From NCBI GenBank assembly GCA_024743015.1, contig JANSXJ010000254.1, positions 1 to 5,453 of the forward strand: 5,453 nucleotides of DNA, in the 5' to 3' direction. Below the pieces are notes generated by a model. It worked only from the letters and a program-made list of their open reading frames with translations. It was not told the origin of the DNA and did no database searches. This DNA is from Hyphomonas sp. (GTDB taxonomy: Bacteria; Pseudomonadota; Alphaproteobacteria; Caulobacterales; Hyphomonadaceae). The position numbers and the translations under genes are program-made. Every line of letters begins with the position of its first letter. Position 1 is the stretch's first letter. Below are positions 1 through 5,453 of the stretch, one piece after another.

Positions 1-1
1 G

Positions 2-1096
2 AAGGCCAAACGCCGGACCGGGTCGCGCAACCGCCGAAAACCACCGCTCTACGCGGCGGTGGATTTGGGGACAAATAATTGCAGGCTGCTCATCGCTGCG
101 CGTCGCGGCGATAGCTTCTCTGTGCTCGACTCGCATTCACAGATCGCGCGCCTCGGTGAGGGGCTTGAGGCGACGGGTCGTCTGTCCGATGCCTCGATCG
201 AGCGCGCGATGGATGCGCTTGGCAAGATCTCAAAAAAACTGAAGGCGAAGAAAGTCGGGCATGTCCGCTGTATCGCCACCGAAGCTTGCCGCCGGGCTGA
301 GAATGGCGCCGCTTTCATCCAACGTGTGCGCGACGAGACCGGGTTAACCTTCAAGATCATTGGTCCGGAAGAGGAGGCGCGCCTTGCCTTGATCGGATGC
401 CATAATTTGATCGAACCGGATACGGACCGGGTCCTGGTGATCGATATTGGCGGCGGGTCGACCGAGGTGTCCTATGTCGATGCTCGGCCGGCGCATCAAG
501 GCGGATTGAAGGGGCTTCTGCGGAAGCCGCCCATTCTGGGCTGGCGCAGTCTTCCGGTTGGCGTCGTGACTTTGACCGAAGCCTTCGCTCATTTGCCCGA
601 AGAGGAAGCTTATCCGCAGATGCTATCCCACGTGATGGACCTGATTGAGCGTTGGAAGCACACGCCAGATATCCGCAAAAGCTTCGAAGAGGGACGAGCG
701 CATGTGATTGGAACTTCGGGCACTGTTACCTGCCTGACGGGTGTCTCACTCGGCTTGCAGAAATATCGCCGTGACAAGGTTGATGGCGCCTGGATGACGC
801 ATGATGCCATGATGGCCACCGTGAATAATTTGCGGGATGTTGGCCAGGAGCAGATACACAAATTCCCGACCATCGGCACGGATCGCGCCGGACTGATGCT
901 CGCCGGATGCGCGATTGTTGAAGCAACCTGGTCTCTCGCGCCAGGTGGAAAGATGCGGGTCGCTGATCGGGGATTGCGAGAAGGCTTGCTCCTGTCGATG
1001 ATGCACGGTCCAAAGAAACGTAAACGCCGCCCTCGCGGACGATCAGGCAAATCCCCTGAAGCGCGGCAAAACACTCCGAAAGAGGCACAATCATGA
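2..1096 (+). CDS. Ppx/GppA family phosphatase (exopolyphosphatase / guanosine pentaphosphate phosphohydrolase), 5'-partial
   Basis: This family hydrolyses terminal phosphates of polyphosphate and/or converts pppGpp to ppGpp in the cytoplasm. The reading frame is open to the left edge, so the true start lies outside the window; a GTG at 59 falls inside the conserved first motif and is unlikely to be the start. There are 364 visible residues. Seen in order: phosphate-binding strand VDLGTNNCRLLIA (about 20-32), IATEACRRAENG (91-102), the acidic EEEAR segment (123-127) where family members carry the catalytic glutamate, the second phosphate loop DIGGGSTE (148-155), the nucleotide-type loop GTSGT (237-241) and a VADRGLREGLL segment (320-330). 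These motifs define an ASKHA-fold Ppx/GppA domain without the extra C-terminal HD-like domain of long exopolyphosphatases. Both the visible N-terminal end and the C-terminal tail (about 338-356) are strongly Lys/Arg-rich. The stop overlaps the rlmE start as ATGA. Whether polyphosphate or pppGpp is the main substrate cannot be read from sequence. Confidence 0.93.
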   Translation, partial: KAKRRTGSRNRRKPPLYAAVDLGTNNCRLLIAARRGDSFSVLDSHSQIARLGEGLEATGRLSDASIERAMDALGKISKKLKAKKVGHVRCIATEACRRAENGAAFIQRVRDETGLTFKIIGPEEEARLALIGCHNLIEPDTDRVLVIDIGGGSTEVSYVDARPAHQGGLKGLLRKPPILGWRSLPVGVVTLTEAFAHLPEEEAYPQMLSHVMDLIERWKHTPDIRKSFEEGRAHVIGTSGTVTCLTGVSLGLQKYRRDKVDGAWMTHDAMMATVNNLRDVGQEQIHKFPTIGTDRAGLMLAGCAIVEATWSLAPGGKMRVADRGLREGLLLSMMHGPKKRKRRPRGRSGKSPEARQNTPKEAQS

Positions 1097-1800
1097 GTGA
1101 TGATGGAAAACGTCGCTGGAAAGGCCCTACGGAGAAGAAAAAGAGCTCTGGTCGGCGCACCGGCGAGCGCAAGGTGATTGCTTATCGCGCAAAGTCTGAA
1201 AGTTCAAAGAAATGGATCGAGCGCCAGCTTTCCGATCCCTACGTGCAAAAAGCGAAAGCGGAAGGGTTCCGCGCGCGCGCCGCTTATAAGCTTTTGGAAA
1301 TCAACGACCAGGTCAAAATTCTCCGACCAGATATCCGGGTCGTCGATCTGGGCTGCGCGCCTGGGGGGTGGCTTCAAGCCTGCGTTCGCGCCCAGGTCAA
1401 GGAAGTCGTTGGTATCGATTTGCTCGAAACTGAACCCGTAGCGGGCGCATTTATCGTGCAGGGCGATGTGAATGAACCCGATGATGTCGAAGCCATGATG
1501 GCCGGGCTAACCGGGCCACCGGACCTCGTTCTGTCAGACATGGCGGCGAACACAACGGGTCATAAACAGACGGATAGTTTGCGGACAGCGGCGCTGACAG
1601 ACATTGCGCTTCACTTTACCGAGCAGCATCTCGTGCGCGGCGGCGCGTTCTGTTCAAAGGTTTTCCAGGGTGGGGCGACACCGGAAATGATGGAGCGGCT
1701 TAAACACTTGTTCAAAACGGTGAAACACATCAAGCCGCCGGCCAGTCGGGCGGGGTCGCCGGAGCTTTTCGTTGTCGCAAAAGGCTACCGCGGTCGATGA
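1093..1800 (+). CDS. rlmE: RlmE (FtsJ/RrmJ), 23S rRNA (uridine-2'-O-)-methyltransferase
   Basis: RlmE uses S-adenosylmethionine to 2'-O-methylate U2552 (E. coli numbering) in the A-loop of 23S rRNA, a late step of 50S assembly. The 235-residue product has the Rossmann-fold methyltransferase core with the SAM-binding loop DLGCAPGGW (85-93), GIDLLE (107-112) and QGDV (123-126). The K-D-K-E catalytic tetrad is complete: K66 in RAAYKLLE, D149 in LSDMAANTTG, K189 in CSKVFQGG and E224 in GSPELFVVA. The last three are each 25 residues later than in the E. coli enzyme, reflecting a longer N-terminus of about 30 residues rich in Lys/Arg, which may help RNA binding. The start is supported by AGAGG at 1081-1085, seven bases before the ATG, and by the ATGA overlap with the upstream phosphatase. 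The gene ends in another ATGA overlap with the prepilin peptidase. A Ppx/GppA–RlmE pair is, from memory, a recurring arrangement in alphaproteobacteria. Confidence 0.97.
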   Translation: MSDDGKRRWKGPTEKKKSSGRRTGERKVIAYRAKSESSKKWIERQLSDPYVQKAKAEGFRARAAYKLLEINDQVKILRPDIRVVDLGCAPGGWLQACVRAQVKEVVGIDLLETEPVAGAFIVQGDVNEPDDVEAMMAGLTGPPDLVLSDMAANTTGHKQTDSLRTAALTDIALHFTEQHLVRGGAFCSKVFQGGATPEMMERLKHLFKTVKHIKPPASRAGSPELFVVAKGYRGR

Positions 1801-2399
1801 GTGATGAGGATCACGCGGCGTTGGATACATTTCCAGATGTGCGAATAAGGCCGCAGATCGCCTTGCTTTTTATCACCGGATTCTCGGTTGTTTTCGCCAT
1901 CCTGTTTCTTGTGCTTGCATCACCCGCGAGAACCGAGGGGATTGCGCTTTACACCAGCTTTGGTCTGGGGACGAGCCTGCTTGTTCTCTCCTATATCGAT
2001 TTGCGAACCGGTCTCTTGCTCGACGTCATCACACTTCCTTTGATTGCTACGGGGATTGCATTCGCCTGGTTATCTGGTGGAGCTTGGTTGTTTGCCCTGG
2101 CTGGTGCGCTCTTGGGATATGGGCTGATTGCCGGGCTGGGTTATGTTTGGCGCCAGATGCGAGGGTATGAAGGAATCGGTCTGGGAGATGCAAAACTGCT
2201 TGCCGCGGGCGGAGCTTGGGTCGGTGTAGGGCTGTTGCCGATGATTCTCCTTGTAGCCTCCGGGGTGGGGCTGATCGGCGCGATTTTCGTGGCGCTAAGG
2301 CCACACAAAAATGAGGATCGTGTCGCAATTCCGTTTGGACCTGCGCTCGCGCTCGGGATCTGGACCGCGTGGTGTGCAGACGGTTTCATATTCGCATAA
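1797..2399 (+). CDS. A24-family prepilin peptidase, short form without methyltransferase domain
   Basis: This is an inner-membrane aspartyl protease of the type IV prepilin peptidase family, which removes the short leader from type IV pilins, Flp/Tad pilins or type II secretion pseudopilins. The 200-residue product is very hydrophobic, with probable membrane segments near 21-42, 50-67, 74-92, 96-117, 143-167 and 179-197. The two catalytic aspartates fit D68 in SYIDLRTGLLLDVITLP and D131 in the GLGD motif of GIGLGDAKLLAAGGAW. The conserved C-terminal IPFGPALALG lies at 178-187. The cysteine-containing N-terminal methylation domain of full-length PilD/GspO enzymes is absent, so it resembles the short TadV/CpaA-like or stand-alone A24 enzymes. 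The start is the ATG in the ATGA overlap with rlmE; the nearest purine-rich stretch (AAAAGG, 1779-1784) is about 12 bases away, so translation probably depends on coupling. No pilus or secretion gene is visible nearby, so the substrate is unknown. Confidence 0.88.
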   Translation: MSDEDHAALDTFPDVRIRPQIALLFITGFSVVFAILFLVLASPARTEGIALYTSFGLGTSLLVLSYIDLRTGLLLDVITLPLIATGIAFAWLSGGAWLFALAGALLGYGLIAGLGYVWRQMRGYEGIGLGDAKLLAAGGAWVGVGLLPMILLVASGVGLIGAIFVALRPHKNEDRVAIPFGPALALGIWTAWCADGFIFA

Positions 2400-2402
2400 C
2401 GC

Positions 2403-2414
2403 TCCGAGCTCGGA
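2403..2414. repeat. 12-base perfect palindrome after the prepilin peptidase stop
   Basis: TCCGAG followed directly by CTCGGA begins four bases after the peptidase stop codon. It could form a tiny hairpin in the transcript end or be a protein-binding dyad. There is no loop-favouring spacer and no T run after it, so a classical intrinsic terminator is not supported. Confidence 0.4.
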
Positions 2415-2541
2415 TTAATGGCGGATCGTCGGCACCTTGAATCTATTCAGGAATGCGATTTAGCGCGCTTAAATTGCAATCTGTTAATATCCTCAGAACC
2501 CGGAATAAAGTGCGAAATTTCAGTGAGTTAATGCAAAGGTT

Positions 2542-2571
2542 TTGTGTCGTTCATGGTCACAGAAGTGTAAT
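2542..2571 (+). promoter_or_regulatory. Candidate sigma-70-type promoter for the lipoprotein gene
   Basis: TTGTGT (2542-2547) and TGTAAT (2566-2571) are separated by 18 bases. The -10 element matches TATAAT at five of six positions, while the -35 element matches only TTG. It would start transcription near 2578 and give a leader of about 100 bases. This is the best spaced pair I found in the intergenic region, but such matches arise easily in AT-rich DNA. Confidence 0.3.
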
Positions 2572-2664
2572 TTTAGCGAAAAGAAACCGTCATGCAGTTT
2601 CCATAATTGCCCCTTCAAGCGGGCATAATGCGTATGTGCCCGACTTGATCCAAAAAAAGGTACT

Positions 2665-2670
2665 AGGGGT
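2665..2670 (+). promoter_or_regulatory. Ribosome binding site of the lipoprotein gene
   Basis: AGGGGT lies six bases before the ATG at 2677 and is the natural Shine-Dalgarno for it, which helps to fix the start. It sits between two copies of GGTAC (2659-2663 and 2668-2672). The self-complementary GTAC parts could pair and place part of the site in a small loop, but a four-pair stem is weak. Confidence 0.6.
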
Positions 2671-2676
2671 ACACCA

Positions 2677-2733
2677 ATGAAGCTTCAAGCAACGGCGAGT
2701 GCATTCGCATTGAGTCTGGTCGTGGCAGCGTGT
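2677..2733 (+). other. Lipoprotein signal peptide with lipobox cysteine
   Basis: The 18-residue signal has one lysine, an Ala/Ser/Phe/Leu/Val core and ends V-V-A-A before Cys19, matching the lipobox pattern for signal peptidase II. The mature protein would start at Cys19 with Ser next to it and no Asp at +2, so Lol-dependent transport to the outer membrane is expected. The short n-region with only Lys2 is slightly weak but acceptable. Confidence 0.85.
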
Positions 2734-5453
2734 TCGCAGGGGGGCTCCATCGCCTCTCCGGGAACCACAGCGCCGACCACACCACCAACCGGTGGCGGCG
2801 GTGGTACAGGTGGCGGTGGCGGTGCAACCGCGTCTTGTCCATCTGGATTCTCGGAAGGAACCCCAATCGGGTCGATCACGACCTGTCTTCTGTCGGGCAC
2901 GCTGCTCGGCACGACGACGCTGACCAATGTCGACGATGTCGTCTACCGGCTAAATGGCCGAGTCGATATTGGTGTTGATACCGGTGCAGACGGTACGGAT
3001 CCAGCCGGATCTGTCGCCTCCCTGGTGATTGAGCCAGGTGTAACGATTGTTGGCGCCACGGGTCAGGACTTTCTGGTGGTGTCGCGCGGGTCGACCATTG
3101 AGGCCGACGGGACAGCTGCCGAGCCAATTACGTTTACCAGCGCGCTCGATATTGAGCGTCAGAATGACGGTGATCCCAGCAACGATCTGGGCGAGAATTT
3201 CGACGGCGAGTGGGGCGGTATCGTCATTCTCGGTAGCGCGCCGCAGAACAACTGCCTGAGCGGAACGGCCTATGGTACGGATACCTGTCAGTCAGCGATT
3301 GAGGGTGTCACCGCACCAGACGCACTTTATGGGGGCGATGATGCGGACGACTATTCTGGCACACTGCGATATGTGGTCGTCAAGCATGCGGGTTTCGAAC
3401 TGTCACAGGACAATGAACTGAATGGTATCGCGTTTGGCGCGGTCGGTGACAGTACCGTTGTAGAATACGTCCAAGTCTACAACAATGCGGATGATGGTGT
3501 CGAATTCTTCGGCGGCACGGTCAACGCAAAGTATCTTGTGCTGAATGGAAACAATGATGAATCCATTGATACCGATAATGGCTATCAGGGCGCAATCCAG
3601 TATGTTGTTGTTCAGCAAACTGCCGGTCGCGGCGACAATATCACGGAGCAAAGCTCGGAGCCGGCGGCATCTGCGGTGCTTCCATCTGATCCAAAGATTG
3701 CGAACTTCACCTTTATCGGGACCGATGGCGATGAAGTGTTTCGCTCCAATTCCGGCTCGATCGGTCAGCTTCTGAACGGTGTCATTGTTTATGAGAATGC
3801 GTGTTTCGCATGGGACGCAGATGCCGGAGATGGCGATGCTACCAGCTTTGGTGGTGTCGGCGTTGATCCAAGCTTCTCGTCTATACTGGCCGACTGCGGC
3901 ACCAATGGCGAAGGTCTGACCGACTCAAGCCCTGAAACCCAGGCCGCTGTTGATGCTGTCGCTGCTGCGCCAAACAGCACGTTCAATACAACATTGCCCG
4001 TCGTAAACACGCTGTCGGCGACATTTTTCCCAGGGACGGCGGAAACTGGCGTAACGGTAACTGATGCAACTGCGGTTGATCCAGCATTCGAGGCCACCAC
4101 CTATATTGGCGCATTTGGGCCAGATGAATCCGAGTCTGATAACTGGGCGACGGGTTGGACATTTGGACTGTTCCCAGACACGACGTCCTGCCCGACCGGG
4201 ACCACGGATAATGGCGCGACGATCAATGGCGAGAAAGTCTGCGTCGTCTCCGGCGTTCTGAGCAGCGATGTTCGCCTGACGCGCGGCAACCTGTATGAGC
4301 TCGATGGCCGTGTAGATGTCGGCGTGGATACAGGTGCCGATGGAACCGCCGTGAACGGCGTGTCTGCCACTTTGACCATCGAATCCGGTGTAACACTGTT
4401 CGGCAATACCGGTCAGGATTATCTCGTCGTCAATCGCGGATCAGACATCCGTGCGCTCGGTTCGGCGGCGAACCCGATTGTCTTCACCTCCGAAGCCGAT
4501 ATTCGCGGCACACAGCCGAACGCTGATCAAGCTGATGGCGAGTGGGGCGGTATTGTTATTCTCGGCAGCGCGCCGCAGAATCGATGCCTCAGTGGCTCCG
4601 CCTATTTCACCGATACCTGCCAGCAGCGCATTGAAGGCGTGACCTCGCCAGACGCGCTGTATGGCGGTGATGATGTCAACGATAGTTCAGGCGTTCTCCG
4701 CTACGTGCAGGTTAAGTATGCCGGCTTCGAGCTGACACCGGACAATGAACTGAACGGCATCGCCTTTGGCGGCGTCGGTGACGGCACCGTGGTTGAGTAT
4801 ATTCAGGTGCACAATAACGCAGATGACGGCGTTGAGTTCTTTGGCGGTACGGTCAATGCGAAATATCTCGTCCTGACCGGCAACAATGACGAATCGATCG
4901 ATACCGATAATGGGTATCAGGGCGCAATCCAGTATGTAATTGTGAACCAAATCAACGGTCGCGGTGACAATATCACTGAACAAAGCTCGGTCACGGCCGC
5001 GCCAGCGTTTCAGTCGTCCAACCCACTGATTGCCAACTTTACCTTTATCGGGACGGATGGCGATCAGGTGTTGCGCTCCAATACAGGCTCAATCGGGCGA
5101 CTGCTGAACGGTGTGATCGTATATGAGGACGCCTGTTTCGCCTGGGACGCAGATGCTGGTGATGGTGACGATACCAGCTTTGGTGGTGTCGGCGTTGATC
5201 CAAGCTTCTCGTCGGTTCAGGCCGACTGCGGCACCAATGGCGCGGGTCTAACCGACTCAAGCCCTGAAACGCAAGCAGCGGTCGACGCAGCGGCGGCGGC
5301 ACCGAACAGCACGTTCAATACGACATTGCCCGTCGTCAACACGCTGATTTCGACCTTTGTCAACGGTCCGACCGAAGCGGCGGCGACGGCAACAGACCTC
5401 ACCGCAATCGATCCTTTCTTCGACGACACTGATTATATCGGTGCCGTGGAGAA
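2677..5453 (+). CDS. Large lipoprotein with two tandem beta-helix-like modules, 3'-partial, function unknown
   Basis: The frame runs from ATG 2677 to the right edge without a stop: 925 complete codons. Residues 1-18 form a lipoprotein signal (MKLQ, hydrophobic core, V-A-A before Cys19) with Ser at +2, which by the usual rule favours outer-membrane anchoring. A Thr/Pro-rich stretch and two runs of five glycines (39-49) form a flexible linker. Module 1 spans about 54-488 and module 2 about 505-925+. Each has a D-G-E-W-G-G-I-V-I-L-G core (176-186; 620-630), IEGVT.PDALYGGDD, DNELNGIAFG, DDGVEFFGGTVNAKYLVL, NDESIDTDNGYQGAIQYV and WDADAGDGD. Six cysteines recur per module: 54/70/193/204/376/407 and 505/522/637/648/820/851. 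Short Gly/Asp-rich, valine-rich stretches suggest a right-handed parallel beta-helix; that is inference. Similar sequences, from memory, occur as uncharacterised surface proteins in Bacteroidota and marine Proteobacteria, often near TonB-dependent receptors. No catalytic site is recognised. Confidence 0.9.
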   Translation, partial: MKLQATASAFALSLVVAACSQGGSIASPGTTAPTTPPTGGGGGTGGGGGATASCPSGFSEGTPIGSITTCLLSGTLLGTTTLTNVDDVVYRLNGRVDIGVDTGADGTDPAGSVASLVIEPGVTIVGATGQDFLVVSRGSTIEADGTAAEPITFTSALDIERQNDGDPSNDLGENFDGEWGGIVILGSAPQNNCLSGTAYGTDTCQSAIEGVTAPDALYGGDDADDYSGTLRYVVVKHAGFELSQDNELNGIAFGAVGDSTVVEYVQVYNNADDGVEFFGGTVNAKYLVLNGNNDESIDTDNGYQGAIQYVVVQQTAGRGDNITEQSSEPAASAVLPSDPKIANFTFIGTDGDEVFRSNSGSIGQLLNGVIVYENACFAWDADAGDGDATSFGGVGVDPSFSSILADCGTNGEGLTDSSPETQAAVDAVAAAPNSTFNTTLPVVNTLSATFFPGTAETGVTVTDATAVDPAFEATTYIGAFGPDESESDNWATGWTFGLFPDTTSCPTGTTDNGATINGEKVCVVSGVLSSDVRLTRGNLYELDGRVDVGVDTGADGTAVNGVSATLTIESGVTLFGNTGQDYLVVNRGSDIRALGSAANPIVFTSEADIRGTQPNADQADGEWGGIVILGSAPQNRCLSGSAYFTDTCQQRIEGVTSPDALYGGDDVNDSSGVLRYVQVKYAGFELTPDNELNGIAFGGVGDGTVVEYIQVHNNADDGVEFFGGTVNAKYLVLTGNNDESIDTDNGYQGAIQYVIVNQINGRGDNITEQSSVTAAPAFQSSNPLIANFTFIGTDGDQVLRSNTGSIGRLLNGVIVYEDACFAWDADAGDGDDTSFGGVGVDPSFSSVQADCGTNGAGLTDSSPETQAAVDAAAAAPNSTFNTTLPVVNTLISTFVNGPTEAAATATDLTAIDPFFDDTDYIGAVE
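2836..4140 (+). repeat. Tandem module 1 of the lipoprotein
   Basis: This covers codons 54-488, from the first module cysteine to just before the linker N-W-A-T-G-W-T-F-G-L-F. Codons 176-479 (3202-4113) align without gaps to codons 620-923 at an offset of 1332 bases. By hand count about 247 of 304 residues are identical. Relative to module 2, this copy has about seven extra residues before the D-G-E-W-G-G core, in the Asn/Asp-rich stretch near 160-175, and one residue fewer between its first two cysteines. Confidence 0.9.
4189..5453 (+). repeat. Tandem module 2 of the lipoprotein, cut by the window edge
   Basis: This covers codons 505-925 and ends in YIGAVE, matching YIGAFG at 476-481 of module 1. 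If it ends as module 1 does, about ten more residues including a W-x-x-G-W-T-F-G-L signature would follow. Whether the protein then stops or continues into a third module cannot be seen. Several DNA tracts are identical to module 1, the longest being 42 bases. Confidence 0.9.

Larger units (their letters stand above)
2400..2676. other. Intergenic control region between the three-gene cluster and the lipoprotein gene
   Basis: This 277-base stretch is visibly AT-richer than its neighbours. It contains a 12-base perfect palindrome just after the peptidase stop, a small imperfect inverted repeat (CCTTGAAT/ATTCAGG, about 2436-2452), a weak promoter candidate, competing GC-rich short inverted repeats at 2608-2641 and a ribosome binding site. 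I see no RNA gene, no recognised riboswitch class and no convincing rho-independent terminator with a T run. An open frame crossing it (2453-2680) uses many codons rare in the neighbouring genes (TTA, ATA, AGA, AGG, GTA, CTA), so I treat it as non-coding. Confidence 0.7.

Noticed and set aside
59..1096. GTG at 59 as the start of the Ppx/GppA gene
   Set aside because: The codon is the valine inside the first conserved phosphate-binding strand (A-A-V-D-L-G-T-N), and the frame stays open to the left edge, so the gene begins upstream of the window.
2587..2604. Pho-box-like direct repeat (CCGTCAT, four bases, TTTCCAT), with another weak candidate at about 2554-2571
   Set aside because: Each matches the CTGTCAT-N4-CTGTCAT pattern at only about 10 of 14 positions, and the first has no -10 element at the expected distance. 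Two equally poor candidates suggest noise; a PhoB weight-matrix scan over orthologous promoters would decide.
2453..2680. Open frame of 75 codons ending in an ATGA overlap with the lipoprotein start
   Set aside because: It looks like translational coupling, but the codon use is unlike the neighbours (TTA, ATA, AGA, AGG, GTA, CTA), there is no properly spaced Shine-Dalgarno before its ATG, the protein has no recognisable motif, and it covers the AT-rich control region. Most likely chance.
2791..2823. Glycine-codon run as a possible phase-variation tract
   Set aside because: The GGT/GGC repeats are imperfect and in triplets, so slippage would change linker length in frame rather than switch the gene on and off.
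3628..3636. RGD tripeptide in module 1 (and again in module 2) as a host integrin-binding signal
   Set aside because: It is part of the conserved G-R-G-D-N-I-T segment of the module, there is no other sign of host association, and RGD occurs often by chance.
3403..3651. Antisense open frames across the lipoprotein gene, appearing at equivalent places in both modules
   Set aside because: They repeat only because the underlying sense sequence is duplicated; they lack start signals and protein features of their own.

Overview
The window looks like chromosomal DNA of a moderately GC-rich alphaproteobacterium, perhaps a marine or stalked type of the Hyphomonadaceae/Maricaulales kind. That is inferred from the protein flavour, the Ppx/GppA–RlmE gene pair and the lipoprotein type; I cannot fix the genus. 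All four genes I support lie on the + strand. There are no tRNA or rRNA genes, no CRISPR array and no insertion sequence.

Positions 2-2399 form a tight three-gene cluster. It begins with a Ppx/GppA-family polyphosphate/(p)ppGpp phosphohydrolase that is already open at the left edge. Next is RlmE (FtsJ), the 23S rRNA 2'-O-methyltransferase, followed by a short A24-family prepilin peptidase. Both junctions are ATGA overlaps of stop and start (1093-1096 and 1797-1800), so the three are probably co-transcribed and translationally coupled. The first two fit stringent-response/phosphate metabolism and ribosome maturation; the peptidase belongs to pilus or secretion biology and may simply share the transcript.

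Positions 2400-2676 are a visibly AT-richer intergenic stretch with a short palindrome just after the peptidase stop, a weak sigma-70-like promoter candidate, competing short inverted repeats and a Shine-Dalgarno sequence. It is the likely control region of the next gene.

Positions 2677-5453 hold the most unusual object: a very long lipoprotein reading frame, open at the right edge with at least 925 codons. A lipobox signal peptide and a Thr/Pro/Gly-rich linker are followed by two tandem copies of a module of about 430 residues. The copies are offset by exactly 444 codons over a 304-residue block and are about 80% identical there by my hand count. Each copy carries six cysteines in matching places, a D-G-E-W-G-G-I-V-I-L-G core, an acidic N-D-E-S-I-D-T-D-N-G motif and an acidic W-D-A-D-A-G-D-G-D motif. 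The pattern suggests a secreted or outer-membrane-anchored beta-helix-like protein of unknown function. It resembles, from memory, uncharacterised surface proteins of Bacteroidota and marine Proteobacteria.
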